Source of the DNA: Chloroflexota bacterium
GTDB lineage: Bacteria; Chloroflexota; Dehalococcoidia; Lucifugimonadales; Lucifugimonadaceae
NCBI GenBank assembly: GCA_002714425.1
Contig: PAXI01000001.1
Coordinates: forward strand, 109,221-173,096
Direction of reading: 5' to 3'
Length of the DNA stretch: 63,876 nucleotides
This document shows positions 27,294 to 36,044 of this stretch, piece after piece (within the stretch, counting starts at the first letter, position 1; each line of letters opens with the position of its first letter). The notes under the pieces were generated by a model. The model did not search any database. It saw only the letters and a list, made by a program, of their open reading frames with translations, and was not told the DNA's origin. The position numbers were made by a program, and so were the translations under genes.

Positions 27294-28307
27294 TTAAACA
27301 GGTTCTACTACCCATTCTGGTTCTTTATTATCAATTACTCTTGATGCATTAGCAAGTACATTATGCATAGCATTCACCTCAGATTGTTTTGCCCTAGTGG
27401 CTAGGTGAGGTGTGATAATTACATTACTTAACTTAAGTAATGGGTTATTTTCTTCTATAGGTTCTACTTCTGTGACATCGAGTCCTGCAGCTCGAATTTT
27501 TTTAGATTCAAGAGTTCTAATCAATGCATCTTCATCAACAACACCACCTCTGCATGTATTAATTAATATCGCTGATTTTTTCATCAAGTCAAACTCTTCT
27601 TGAGAAATAAGGTGCCTTGTTAAACGATCATATGGAACGTGAAGAGTTATTACGTCTGAATGTTCTAATAACTCAACTAGCGAGACTTTCTTAGCATTAC
27701 ATTCTTTTTCGTAATTTTTATCGAAAACTTGCGTGTCATGGTATATTATTTTACACTCCCAACCATAGAGCCTTTTTGCAACTCTTGAGCCAATTCTACC
27801 TAATCCAATAATTCCTACAGTTTTTCCTACTAAAGTCTGAAATTCATCTCGATCGCCTTCCACTCCATCCATCCATGTGCCATTTTTAGCGCTATCAATT
27901 TGAATATCTAATTTTCTATTTACTGCAAACATTAATCCAATTGCATGCTCAGCCACTGCAACAGCATTAGCTCCACCATTATTGGAGACTTTAATTCCCA
28001 TTTCTTTTAATTGGGGTTTGTCAATCCACTCAGTACCTGCACTAATAGTTTGGACGAGTTTAAGTGATTTTAATTCACTGCATAAATCCGTTAATAACTC
28101 ATATTTACCTTGCGCAATAATTACCTTTGCATCCTTACATTTTTCAACTATTTGTTGGAAGTCTTCTTGATTATTAACAAATCCAATTTTCAAATTATTA
28201 TGATTTTTTTTTGCTAAATCTAATATTTCTTGTGTCTGAAAGTCTTTTTGCAAAGAACTATTATCTGAATTTCCAAAATTACCAAGAATAATTATTTTAT
28301 TTGACAT
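27294..28307 (-). CDS. D-2-hydroxyacid dehydrogenase
   Basis: This 337-residue NAD(P)-dependent dehydrogenase has a Rossmann fold GIIGLGRIGSRVAKRL, the catalytic Arg in NTCRGGVVDED, Glu in VTEVEPIEENNPL and His in TPHLATR. The family oxidises or reduces 2-hydroxyacids such as phosphoglycerate, glycerate or glyoxylate; no ACT domain is present, so it is unlikely to be a regulated SerA. I choose the ATG at 28307 because AAAGGA lies 6-7 bases upstream, over a TTG at 28313. It heads the run with the enolase-superfamily and flavoprotein genes, which hints at catabolism of a hydroxy or sugar acid. Confidence 0.87.
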   Translation of the reverse strand: MSNKIIILGNFGNSDNSSLQKDFQTQEILDLAKKNHNNLKIGFVNNQEDFQQIVEKCKDAKVIIAQGKYELLTDLCSELKSLKLVQTISAGTEWIDKPQLKEMGIKVSNNGGANAVAVAEHAIGLMFAVNRKLDIQIDSAKNGTWMDGVEGDRDEFQTLVGKTVGIIGLGRIGSRVAKRLYGWECKIIYHDTQVFDKNYEKECNAKKVSLVELLEHSDVITLHVPYDRLTRHLISQEEFDLMKKSAILINTCRGGVVDEDALIRTLESKKIRAAGLDVTEVEPIEENNPLLKLSNVIITPHLATRAKQSEVNAMHNVLANASRVIDNKEPEWVVEPV

Positions 28308-28416
28308 AAACAATCCTTTTATTATTACCTAAAAATTTTATACCATATAGATATACTAGTTTTTGTATCAACGATTATACTTTAAATGTGTAATAAAAAA
28401 AATAATTAAATACCAA

Positions 28417-29325
28417 ATGAGTATAAATAAAAAAATATCAGTAATGGTTCCGGCAACAAGCGCCAATATGGGGTCAGGTTTTGACTCTATTGGTGTGGCA
28501 TTAGATTTATGGAATGAATTAACTGTTGTATCAGGTAATTTTTCCTTTAATATTCAAGGAGAAGGTGAACAGGAACTCCCAAAAGATGAATCTAATTTAG
28601 TTTATTTAGGAGTTAAGTCGGTTTATGACTTGATTGGAGAGTCTGTGCCATCTCTGACATTTTTGTGTAATAATAAGATACCCTTCTCTAGGGGAATGGG
28701 AAGTAGTTCTGCAGCAATAGTTTCAGGTTTAATGGCAGGAAATTATATTTCAAATTCAAAGCTAACAGATGAAAAAATTTTTGAATTAGCAGCTAATATT
28801 GAAGGTCATGCAGATAATGTTGCTCCAGCTATTTATGGTGGTTGTTCAATAGGTATTAATGATGAAAAAAACGGTTGGATAATTGACAAAGTTAAAATTA
28901 AATCAAAACTAAATGCAATAATATTTGTTCCTGATATGACATTGAATACAGATGAATCCCGCATGAGTTTACATTCAGAAATATCCAGAACAGATGCTGT
29001 ATTTAATATAGGACGAGCAGCTTTATTAGTTAATTCTTTAAGCTCCGGTAACTATGATTTATTAAGATTTGCGACTCAAGACAAATTGCATCAGAGACAA
29101 AGATCTAAAACATATAGGGCCATGCCTTACATAATTGAAGCTGCAATTAGAGGTGGTGCTTACTGTAGTTACTTATCGGGGTCTGGATCTTCAATTATTG
29201 CCTTGTCAGATAAAAGGGAATACACGATTGGATACGAAATGGCAGAGACAGCTAGAACTTTTGGGATAAATGGAAAAACTATGGTAGTTCCTATATCAGA
29301 TTCAGGAGCAAGGGTGAAAGTATGA
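28417..29325 (+). CDS. thrB: homoserine kinase
   Basis: ThrB phosphorylates homoserine for threonine synthesis. The 302-residue GHMP kinase starts with VMVPATSANMGSGFDSIGVAL and has the ATP loop FSRGMGSSSAAIVSG near residue 94, ADNVAPAIYGG, and YLSGSGSSIIAL at the C-terminus. I start at the ATG at 28417; the in-frame extension to a TTG at 28363 lacks homology. The stop overlaps the aspartokinase start (ATGA), so the first and fourth steps of the threonine branch are coupled. thrC and hom are not in the window. Confidence 0.95.
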   Translation: MSINKKISVMVPATSANMGSGFDSIGVALDLWNELTVVSGNFSFNIQGEGEQELPKDESNLVYLGVKSVYDLIGESVPSLTFLCNNKIPFSRGMGSSSAAIVSGLMAGNYISNSKLTDEKIFELAANIEGHADNVAPAIYGGCSIGINDEKNGWIIDKVKIKSKLNAIIFVPDMTLNTDESRMSLHSEISRTDAVFNIGRAALLVNSLSSGNYDLLRFATQDKLHQRQRSKTYRAMPYIIEAAIRGGAYCSYLSGSGSSIIALSDKREYTIGYEMAETARTFGINGKTMVVPISDSGARVKV

Positions 29326-30548
29326 CTAGAAAAAAATTAGTTGTACAAAAATATGGTGGTAGTTCTTTATCTTCTACTGACCAGATTAGTAATATTGCTG
29401 AAAAAATCATTTCAAAAACAAAACAAGGTTATATGGTAGTAGTTGTAGTTTCAGCAATGGGAGATTCTACTGATAACTTAATTAGTTTGGCGTCTCAGGT
29501 TAATTCTAATGCAAATAGTATAACCCGGGAAATGGATATTTTATTATCAACAGGAGAATTGGTTAGTTCTACTTTGATGACTTTGTCCCTTATTGCAAAA
29601 AATAAAAAAGCTATAAGTCTTTCAGGTGTTCAAGCTGGAATTATGACCGACTCTGTTCATGGTTCAGCAAGGATATCAGACATAAATATTAATAGAATTC
29701 AAGAAGAACTTAATAAAGATTCAATAGTGGTGGTTGCAGGTTTTCAGGGATTAAATAATTTAGGTGATGTTACTACACTTGGTAGAGGGGGGTCAGACAC
29801 AACTGCAGTGGCATTAGCTGTTGCCTTAAATGCAGAAAGATGTGAAATATATACTGATGTCGAGGGTATTTACACGACAGATCCAAGAATAACAAAAAAA
29901 GCAAGAAAATTAGATGAAATTAGTTTTGAAGAAATGCTAGAGATGGCTTCATTAGGTGCAAAAATGAATCCTAGATCTATAGAATTAGGTTTAGTTTATA
30001 ATATGCCTGTTTATGTGGCCTCATCTTTTTCTATAGAACAAGGTACATTAATACATAGGAGTTCAAATATGGAAATACGAAAAGCAGTTACTGGTATAGC
30101 TGTAGATAAAAATGTTGCAAAGATTACTGTTAAAGGTGTAATGGATCAACCAGGTATTGCAGCTGAGCTACTTAAACCTCTCTCAGATGAGGGAATAAGT
30201 ATTGATGTTATTGTACAAAACACCAGTTCAGACGGGACAACAGACTTTACATATACCGTATCTGAATCAAATCTCGAAAGAGCAGTTAGTTTGATGGGTT
30301 CCTTGGATGGAATAAATTATAAAAATATTGAGTCTGGTATAGATTTAGCAAAATTGAGTATAGTTGGCACGGGGATGGAAAATTCTCCTGGATACGCTTC
30401 TAAAATGTTTTCAGTGCTATCTAGCTTGAATGTAAATATTGATATGATTACTACTTCTGAAATAAGAATAACTACAATAATAAATAAAAATGATATTGAA
30501 AAATCTGTTGTAGCTCTGCATGATGCATTTGAATTAGAGGCACCCTAA
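29322..30548 (+). CDS. lysC: aspartate kinase
   Basis: LysC phosphorylates aspartate, opening the lysine, threonine and methionine pathways. The 408-residue protein has KYGGSSL at residues 9-15, a TLGRGGSDTTAVALA block near 155, YTDVEGIYTTDPR and two C-terminal ACT domains (from about residue 265 to the end) with VMDQPGIAAELLKPL and GTGMENSPGYASKMF. The ACT pair implies feedback control by lysine and/or threonine. It is translationally coupled to thrB. Length matches the monofunctional class. Confidence 0.96.
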   Translation: MTRKKLVVQKYGGSSLSSTDQISNIAEKIISKTKQGYMVVVVVSAMGDSTDNLISLASQVNSNANSITREMDILLSTGELVSSTLMTLSLIAKNKKAISLSGVQAGIMTDSVHGSARISDININRIQEELNKDSIVVVAGFQGLNNLGDVTTLGRGGSDTTAVALAVALNAERCEIYTDVEGIYTTDPRITKKARKLDEISFEEMLEMASLGAKMNPRSIELGLVYNMPVYVASSFSIEQGTLIHRSSNMEIRKAVTGIAVDKNVAKITVKGVMDQPGIAAELLKPLSDEGISIDVIVQNTSSDGTTDFTYTVSESNLERAVSLMGSLDGINYKNIESGIDLAKLSIVGTGMENSPGYASKMFSVLSSLNVNIDMITTSEIRITTIINKNDIEKSVVALHDAFELEAP

Positions 30549-30566
30549 ATTTATAAGGTGGATTTT

Positions 30567-31313
30567 TTGGAAAAAATATATTTAAGTATAGTTATTCCTG
30601 CTTATAACGAGGAACAAAGGATAGAAAAAACTATATCTAAGTTGATTAGTTATTTCTCAAAATGCTCTTATAAATGGGAGATTATTGTTGTTGATGATGG
30701 TTCAGTAGATTCTACATGTGAAATAGTATTAAATTTAATTAATGTTGATTCTAGGATTAAATTATTCAAATTAAATCACTTAGGAAAAGGTTCTGCTGTG
30801 AGAAAAGGAATGCAAAAATCTAATGGAGATTGGAAATTTTTATGTGATGCTGATTTATCAATGGATATAAATAATTTTTCTAGATTTTTATCAGATTCTT
30901 CTTCCCCTACTAATGATATTTGTATAGCCTCAAGAGAAGTTGAAGGTTCAAAAAGATTTAATGAACCAATTATCAGGCATGTCAAAGGTAGGTTATTCAA
31001 TTATGCGGTAAAAATTTTCACTTTTATGGATATACAAGATACTCAATGTGGCTTTAAGTTATTTTCTAGAGAATCATCTAAGATTTTGTTTTCAAATCAA
31101 AAATTTAATGGATGGGCTTTTGATGTAGAAATTTTGGTAATTGCTAAGCAATCAGGATTCACCATTAGGGAAATCCCAATTAATTGGTATTATAAAGAAG
31201 GCTCAAAAATGACTTTTATAAAAGGCTTTTCAGCTGTAGTTGACGTTGCGAAAATAGGATTAAATAGCTTGTTAGGAAAATATAAAAAACATGGCCGGGT
31301 CAAAAATGAGTAA
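30567..31313 (+). CDS. family 2 glycosyltransferase, dolichyl-phosphate glucosyltransferase-like
   Basis: This GT-A fold protein of about 248 residues has SIVIPAYNEEQRI, IIVVDDGSVDST and LCDADLSMD (the DxD-like metal site), then a DTQCGFKLFSRE stretch and a WAFDVEILVIA block, as in ALG5-type enzymes that put glucose on polyprenyl phosphate at the membrane. No membrane segment is visible. The start is uncertain: a TTG at 30567 with AAGGTGGA 5 bases before fits best, while GTG at 30558 lies inside that ribosome site. It overlaps the following glycosyltransferase, which suggests a joint role in lipid-linked sugar supply. Confidence 0.82.
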   Translation: MEKIYLSIVIPAYNEEQRIEKTISKLISYFSKCSYKWEIIVVDDGSVDSTCEIVLNLINVDSRIKLFKLNHLGKGSAVRKGMQKSNGDWKFLCDADLSMDINNFSRFLSDSSSPTNDICIASREVEGSKRFNEPIIRHVKGRLFNYAVKIFTFMDIQDTQCGFKLFSRESSKILFSNQKFNGWAFDVEILVIAKQSGFTIREIPINWYYKEGSKMTFIKGFSAVVDVAKIGLNSLLGKYKKHGRVKNE

Positions 31314-32034
31314 ATCTAATTATTATCCAGAAACTGTCATTGTTATTCCTACTTATAATGAAGCAGATAATTTACCTAAGATTGTAGAAGAAATATCAAG
31401 TTTAGGTATTAATAAAATTGGTTTTATTATCATTGATGATGGCTCTCCAGACGGGACTGGAATTATTGCTGATAAATTATCAGATAAATTTCAAGGCTTT
31501 TTTAAGGTTATTCATAGAAAAAGTAAAATGGGGTTAGGTACTGCCTATGTAGAAGGATTTATGTGTGCTTTAGAAAATAAAGCAAAAAAAATTATCCAAA
31601 TGGATGCAGATTTTTCTCACCCTCCGAAAGAATTATTAATTATGAATAATTTATTAGATACTAAAGATATTGTTGTAGGTTCTAGATATATATATGGTGC
31701 AGGAGTAGACCCAAATTGGAGCTTATTAAGAAAATCTATAAGTTTCTTTGGCAACTTTGGTATAAGATTATTAATGGGGTTAGAGGTTCGAGACGTTACT
31801 TCGGGTTTTAAGGGATATAATAGCCATGTATTTCAAAAAGTAATCTTGTCAAAACTAAAATTAAAAGGTTTTGGTTTTCAAGCCGAGGTTGCATATTGGT
31901 GTCAAAAAGAACATCTAATGATTACTGAGCACCCATACATATTTATTGATAGAAAAGCAGGTAATTCTAAGATGTCATTTGGAATTATACTAGAGGCTTT
32001 ACTTAAACTATTCTTGATTAGAATTAGAAGTTAA
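31306..32034 (+). CDS. polyprenol-phosphate mannosyltransferase-like glycosyltransferase
   Basis: The protein of about 242 residues matches DPM1-type enzymes: VIVIPTYNEADNLP, FIIIDDGSPDGTG, GLGTAYVEGF, QMDADFSHPP and the conserved RDVTSGFKGY segment. These transfer mannose from GDP-mannose to polyprenyl phosphate for later use in glycolipids or protein glycosylation. Like short DPM1, it lacks C-terminal membrane helices. The ATG at 31306 overlaps the upstream gene by 8 bp; an ATG at 31291 gives a slightly longer form. It converges with the sirtuin gene, overlapping it by 27 bp. Confidence 0.86.
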   Translation: MSKSNYYPETVIVIPTYNEADNLPKIVEEISSLGINKIGFIIIDDGSPDGTGIIADKLSDKFQGFFKVIHRKSKMGLGTAYVEGFMCALENKAKKIIQMDADFSHPPKELLIMNNLLDTKDIVVGSRYIYGAGVDPNWSLLRKSISFFGNFGIRLLMGLEVRDVTSGFKGYNSHVFQKVILSKLKLKGFGFQAEVAYWCQKEHLMITEHPYIFIDRKAGNSKMSFGIILEALLKLFLIRIRS

Positions 32035-32787
32035 TTCATCTTCAAGGCTTACGAAAAAAGACTTAGCTTTAGATTTAATATAATAATCTGAAATTGTTGT
32101 CAATTTAGTTTTTTCAATATTCACTTCGATAATTTTTGATCCTTGAGATTTAGCAATCCATAGTAACCCACTAGCTGGTCTTACTGTTGCGGATGTGCCT
32201 ACAGCAATGATTAGGTCAGATTTATCAATTTCCTGTCTTGAAATTTTCATGATATCTTTTGGAATAGGCTCTCCAAATAGTACTGTGTCAAATTTTACTG
32301 TTCCTCCACAAAACTTACATGGATCAGGAGCATAGATGGGGATATATTCTCCTAAATCTACTCTCATATTACAACCTAAGCACCTTAATCTTTTTCTATT
32401 TCCGTGTATTTCAATAACATTTTTTGATCCAGCCATTAAGTCAAGTCCATCAATATTTTGCGTTATAATACTTTTTATATATCTCGCTCTTTCAATTCTA
32501 GCAAGACTACGGTGCCCATCATGAGGCTTTGCTTTGGTAAGTGATTCTCTAAGCTCTATAATGTGCTTATCTATTGTTGAATTTCTTCTGTTATCCCACC
32601 ATTTTGTTGGATTTTTCTTAAAATCCGAAAAAGAATCTAATTTTGGATTACCGTATTTAGTCCATATTCCTGTAGTACCTCTAAAAGGAGGTATTCCGCT
32701 TTCTACAGACATACCTGCACCAGTCATAACTACTACATACTCAGATTTATGTACTAATTGTGCGATTTGCTTGATTTTTTTTTTCAA
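32008..32787 (-). CDS. Sir2-family NAD-dependent protein deacylase
   Basis: Sirtuins remove acyl groups from lysines using NAD. The 259-residue protein has the NAD site VVMTGAGMSVESGIPPFRG, the TQNIDGLD motif, catalytic His in IEIHGN, and a zinc site made by CLGC and CKFC. The late VGTSATVRPASGLL and IEVN segments complete the fold. Length is typical. The start is TTG at 32787, 2 bp after the recF stop, so it is coupled to recF. Whether it is a deacetylase or a desuccinylase cannot be read with certainty. Confidence 0.92.
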   Translation of the reverse strand: MKKKIKQIAQLVHKSEYVVVMTGAGMSVESGIPPFRGTTGIWTKYGNPKLDSFSDFKKNPTKWWDNRRNSTIDKHIIELRESLTKAKPHDGHRSLARIERARYIKSIITQNIDGLDLMAGSKNVIEIHGNRKRLRCLGCNMRVDLGEYIPIYAPDPCKFCGGTVKFDTVLFGEPIPKDIMKISRQEIDKSDLIIAVGTSATVRPASGLLWIAKSQGSKIIEVNIEKTKLTTISDYYIKSKAKSFFVSLEDELTSNSNQE

Positions 32788-32789
32788 AA

Positions 32790-33950
32790 TTAATTTTTCT
32801 CTACATTCCCTGATTTAATACTATAAAGATTAGATACTTTCTTAATTTTATCTGGAAGTAGCTCGGCCTCTGTAACTGTTAATATTACCTGCTGATAATT
32901 CTTAAACATATCTAATATGAGCATACGTCGGTTTGGATCAAGTTCTGATAATATATCATCTAAAATAATAACGGGAACTCTCCCTGTAGTATTTTCTACA
33001 AAAATAGCCTCTGATAACTTCAATGCAAATGCTATAGTTCTCGCTTGTCCTCTAGAAGCGTGTTTTCCTGCTATTCGATTGTTAAATAAAATGTCTATAT
33101 CGTCTCTATGTGGTCCATATATTGAAACACCTTGTCTTATTTCATTATCACTGTATTTAAGTAATGTATCTAAAAATTTTGATTCAATTTCCTGGTTTGA
33201 TAACGAATTAATTTCGATTTTTGGAGTTTCATTTGATGATAAAATTTTTGTTTTGTATTCTAACTCTATCTCCTCTCCTCCGCTTAGATCCATGTGATGG
33301 TCTATAGAATTTGAACTAAGTGAAGATATCGATTTCCTTCTAATATCTATTATTTTTGATCCCTCGTATGCTAACCGTTCATTCCAGAATATTAGTTCTT
33401 TTTTTTCTGACTTTTTTTCTCTAATCCTTCTTAGCAATTTGTTTTTTTGAGCTATAACTCTTTTGTATCTTTGAATATCCTTTAGATATGAAGGAATTGA
33501 TTGACCAATTAAAATGTCTAGATATCTTCTTCTTTTTCCTGGTCCCCCATAAATAATTTCAATGTCTTCAGCCTCAAAAAAAACGCTATTAATATTACCT
33601 ACAAAATCAAATGAATTACACTTAATCCCATTAATTCTGAGACTTTTTCTGAATGACAAATCTTTATTTGACGCATCTATGTCTATTTGAGCTTGTGTTG
33701 TAATATCCTCACTTCTCGAAATTCCTAAGATTTGCATATGACCATTTTCTTCAAGAGTATTCCAATTAATTAACTCTTTATCGCTTGAAGACTTGTGGGA
33801 TTTGGCAATCGAAAGCATATAAATGGCTTCAAGTAAACTACTTTTTCCATGGCCATTATTTCCATAAAATACATTTAGCCCTTCCGAAAGGTTGAGTTCT
33901 GTACTTTTATGGTTTCTAAATCCAGATATTTGTAATTTAGAGAGGTAAAT
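32790..33950 (-). CDS. recF: DNA replication and repair protein RecF, non-canonical start
   Basis: RecF is an SMC-like ATPase that loads RecA at gaps with RecO and RecR. The full reading frame gives 386 residues: YLSKLQISGFRNH at the N-terminus, Walker A GNNGHGKSS at 31-39, the FFEAEDIEIIYGGPGKRRR block, LSGGEE and Walker B with VIILDDILSELD. No ATG, GTG or TTG exists in frame between the upstream TAA (33957-33959) and Walker A; the first ATG, at 33818, would delete Walker A. Initiation at ATT (33950), 9 bases after AGGA, or at ATC (33956) is needed for a working protein. sir2 follows in the same operon. Confidence 0.9.
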   Translation of the reverse strand: MYLSKLQISGFRNHKSTELNLSEGLNVFYGNNGHGKSSLLEAIYMLSIAKSHKSSSDKELINWNTLEENGHMQILGISRSEDITTQAQIDIDASNKDLSFRKSLRINGIKCNSFDFVGNINSVFFEAEDIEIIYGGPGKRRRYLDILIGQSIPSYLKDIQRYKRVIAQKNKLLRRIREKKSEKKELIFWNERLAYEGSKIIDIRRKSISSLSSNSIDHHMDLSGGEEIELEYKTKILSSNETPKIEINSLSNQEIESKFLDTLLKYSDNEIRQGVSIYGPHRDDIDILFNNRIAGKHASRGQARTIAFALKLSEAIFVENTTGRVPVIILDDILSELDPNRRMLILDMFKNYQQVILTVTEAELLPDKIKKVSNLYSIKSGNVEKN

Positions 33951-33959
33951 TTCGATTTA

Positions 33960-33963
33960 TCCT
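33960..33963 (-). promoter_or_regulatory. ribosome binding site that supports an ATT start of recF
   Basis: On the minus strand AGGA is followed by 9 bases and then the ATT codon at 33950. The ATC codon at 33956 would be only 3 bases away, too close for normal initiation. This favours ATT. Confidence 0.5.
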
Positions 33964-34047
33964 AGTGCTTTTTACATATATATTTTAATATTAACAGAAT
34001 AAAAAAAATTAAAATTGCTTTTGTGATTTAGTTAGTTTGGAAATTTT

Positions 34048-34569
34048 ATGAATATAAAATCATATATTGCCGATATAATTGGTTTTCCTTCAGATGGAAT
34101 TATCTTTAGAGATATAAGTCCGCTAATAGGAAATTATGAGGCATTAAACTATGTTTTAGATAGTTTTGAAAAATATGCATTAAGTTTAGATTTTGATTGC
34201 ATTGCTGCTATTGACGCTAGAGGTTTTATTTTCGGATCTCCTTTAGCAAATAGACTAAAAGTCCCTTTTGTGCCAATTAGAAAATCTGGAAAATTACCTC
34301 CTCCTGTGAAAAGTATTAAATACGATTTAGAATACGGCAATTCAAGGTTGGAGTGTAAAGATGATGTATTTAATAGTACAAAAAAAGTAATCCTTGTAGA
34401 TGATTTGTTAGCAACAGGAGGTACTGTAAATGCAGCTATAGAACTTGTTTCAAATTCTGGTGCTATAGTAGTATCAGTTTTACTTGTGGCTGAGTTATTG
34501 TATCTTAATGGTAGAAATAATTTACCTAATAATATTGATATTAATTGTTTGGTATCTTATGAAAAATAA
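34048..34569 (+). CDS. apt: adenine phosphoribosyltransferase
   Basis: Apt salvages adenine to AMP with PRPP. The 173-residue protein has the adenine-binding FPSDGIIFRDISPL at the N-terminus, AIDARGFIFGSPLA, VPIRKSGKLPP and the PRPP motif VILVDDLLATGGT near residue 112-124. Length is normal. It overlaps the HAD gene downstream by 11 bp. No unusual features. Confidence 0.96.
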   Translation: MNIKSYIADIIGFPSDGIIFRDISPLIGNYEALNYVLDSFEKYALSLDFDCIAAIDARGFIFGSPLANRLKVPFVPIRKSGKLPPPVKSIKYDLEYGNSRLECKDDVFNSTKKVILVDDLLATGGTVNAAIELVSNSGAIVVSVLLVAELLYLNGRNNLPNNIDINCLVSYEK

Positions 34570-35311
34570 AAAAATAAGAACTTTGTCTTTTGACCTTTGG
34601 TTAACATTAATATATGAGTCAGACTTAACTGCTCATTCTGATATAAGAAGAAATATTAGAAGCGAAAAAATTAAGATAAAATTATCTAAACATAATATAG
34701 ATTTATCTGCAGAGAAAATAACATCTGTATTTAATGATATTTCTAGAACTATCAATTCTGGGCACGAAAAAGGATTGGATAAAAAATTTAATGAATGGGT
34801 ATTACAAGGTTTAAATAGTCTGGATATTGATAGAGAAAAAGTAACAAGCAAGTTAGTAAAAGAAATAGCGGATGTCATTGATGAAGCATTTTTAGAGCAT
34901 CCTCCTCAATTACTAAGTGGGGTCTTGGAAATGCTAACTTCACTTAGAAAAAAATATAATATAATTTTGATTTCAAATACAGGATTGACTAGCCCTGAAG
35001 CGTATATTAGGTGGTTTAAAAGAATTGAATTATTTGATAAGTTTGACGGTCTATTCTTTTCAAATGATCTTTCCATAGCGAAACCTTCAGAAAAAATATT
35101 TCATTTAGCTTTCGAATCAATAAATGCTTTACCCCAGGAAGTTTTACATATTGGAGATAATCTGAATACTGATGTTTGTGGTTCAAAGAATGTTGGGGCT
35201 AAAACTGTTTGGATTACCAATGGCGTTAATACAAAATTTTCTTGTAAACCAGATTTTGTAGCAGAGTCAGTGTTAGAAGTAAAAGATATAATACGGGATC
35301 ATAATATATAG
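34559..35311 (+). CDS. HAD-superfamily hydrolase, subfamily IA
   Basis: This 250-residue protein is a haloacid dehalogenase-type phosphatase. The nucleophile Asp is in LSFDLWLTLIY near residue 11, the Ser/Thr motif is ILISNTG, the Lys is in SIAKPSEKIF, and the acidic motif is HIGDNLNTDVCGSKNVG. A helical cap lies between the first two motifs, as in subfamily IA. In the first motif, the second Asp typical of phosphatases is replaced by Trp, as seen in some 2-haloacid dehalogenase-like members. The ATG at 34559 lies within the end of apt. The substrate is unknown. Confidence 0.85.
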   Translation: MKNKKIRTLSFDLWLTLIYESDLTAHSDIRRNIRSEKIKIKLSKHNIDLSAEKITSVFNDISRTINSGHEKGLDKKFNEWVLQGLNSLDIDREKVTSKLVKEIADVIDEAFLEHPPQLLSGVLEMLTSLRKKYNIILISNTGLTSPEAYIRWFKRIELFDKFDGLFFSNDLSIAKPSEKIFHLAFESINALPQEVLHIGDNLNTDVCGSKNVGAKTVWITNGVNTKFSCKPDFVAESVLEVKDIIRDHNI

Positions 35312-35995
35312 TTATATTTTTCTTAGAACTATCATATAAATTATAAACTCAATTATAGTAAGTACTCCTATAAAAATTGTTGTTTCGAGAAAAAATCTTT
35401 GTGGAAACATAGCAATTAAATAATCGGTGTTTGGATTTAATTGCCAAAGATCGTTGCTAAAACTTATGAAATGAAACTGTCTAAATAGCCAAGTGAAATT
35501 AATGGAGGCTAATAATCCAACAAAAGCTAAAAATCCAACAGTAGAGTATGCTGAAATTTTTGAAGATCTTCGTATTTGTTCAATACTTTTTCTTAGTGAT
35601 TTTGCCGTAAAAATAGTAACTAAATAATACGCTAGTATAAATAAGCCTGAGAAAATAATGGTATTTTGTGTTAACTTTATTAGGTGTTTTACGTCTTTCA
35701 TATGAAGTATTTCTTTTTCATTGTATAAAGAATATTTAATTCCATCTTCAATAATTATTAAATTTAAGTATTCTTCATCATTATTAAAATAAGACTTAAT
35801 TTGATCTGAACCGCTATTTAACTGATCAATGCTTAATCCTGTTGAATTCTCTATCTGATTTCTATTCCAGCCATATGAATAAAGCCAATTTGAATTAGTA
35901 ATATATATCACATTTACTGAGATAAAAAAAATAGGTAATAAAATAATATAGAATAGTGAAGAAAGTATTTGAATGTTTTTTGTTTGATAATGCAT
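35312..35995 (-). CDS. integral membrane protein, TIGR01906/DUF1461-like
   Basis: The 227-residue protein has four apparent membrane segments: about residues 10-30, 112-132, 150-170 and 200-222. The outer loop between the first two contains SLYNEKEILHMKDVKHL, the feature by which I recognise the DUF1461 family (lytic TIGR01906 membrane proteins). No function is established. It abuts the HAD gene end to end (35311/35312) and is divergent from mazG by 49 bp. Assignment rests on this loop pattern and topology, so it is moderate. Confidence 0.6.
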   Translation of the reverse strand: MHYQTKNIQILSSLFYIILLPIFFISVNVIYITNSNWLYSYGWNRNQIENSTGLSIDQLNSGSDQIKSYFNNDEEYLNLIIIEDGIKYSLYNEKEILHMKDVKHLIKLTQNTIIFSGLFILAYYLVTIFTAKSLRKSIEQIRRSSKISAYSTVGFLAFVGLLASINFTWLFRQFHFISFSNDLWQLNPNTDYLIAMFPQRFFLETTIFIGVLTIIEFIIYMIVLRKI

Positions 35996-36000
35996 AAACG

Positions 36001-36028
36001 TTTAAAATATAACTTATACTATTATAAT
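36001..36028 (+). promoter_or_regulatory. candidate promoter of mazG
   Basis: TATAAT at 36023-36028 lies 16 bp before the mazG ATG, with a weak -35-like TTTAAA at 36001-36006 (16-bp spacer). Only the -10 hexamer is strong. Confidence 0.35.
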
Positions 36029-36044
36029 TGAGAAAGAAAATAAA

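Noticed and set aside
34484-34558. Longer start of the HAD phosphatase inside apt
   Set aside because: The extra 25 residues are an out-of-frame reading of apt; the HAD motif starts right after the ATG at 34559.
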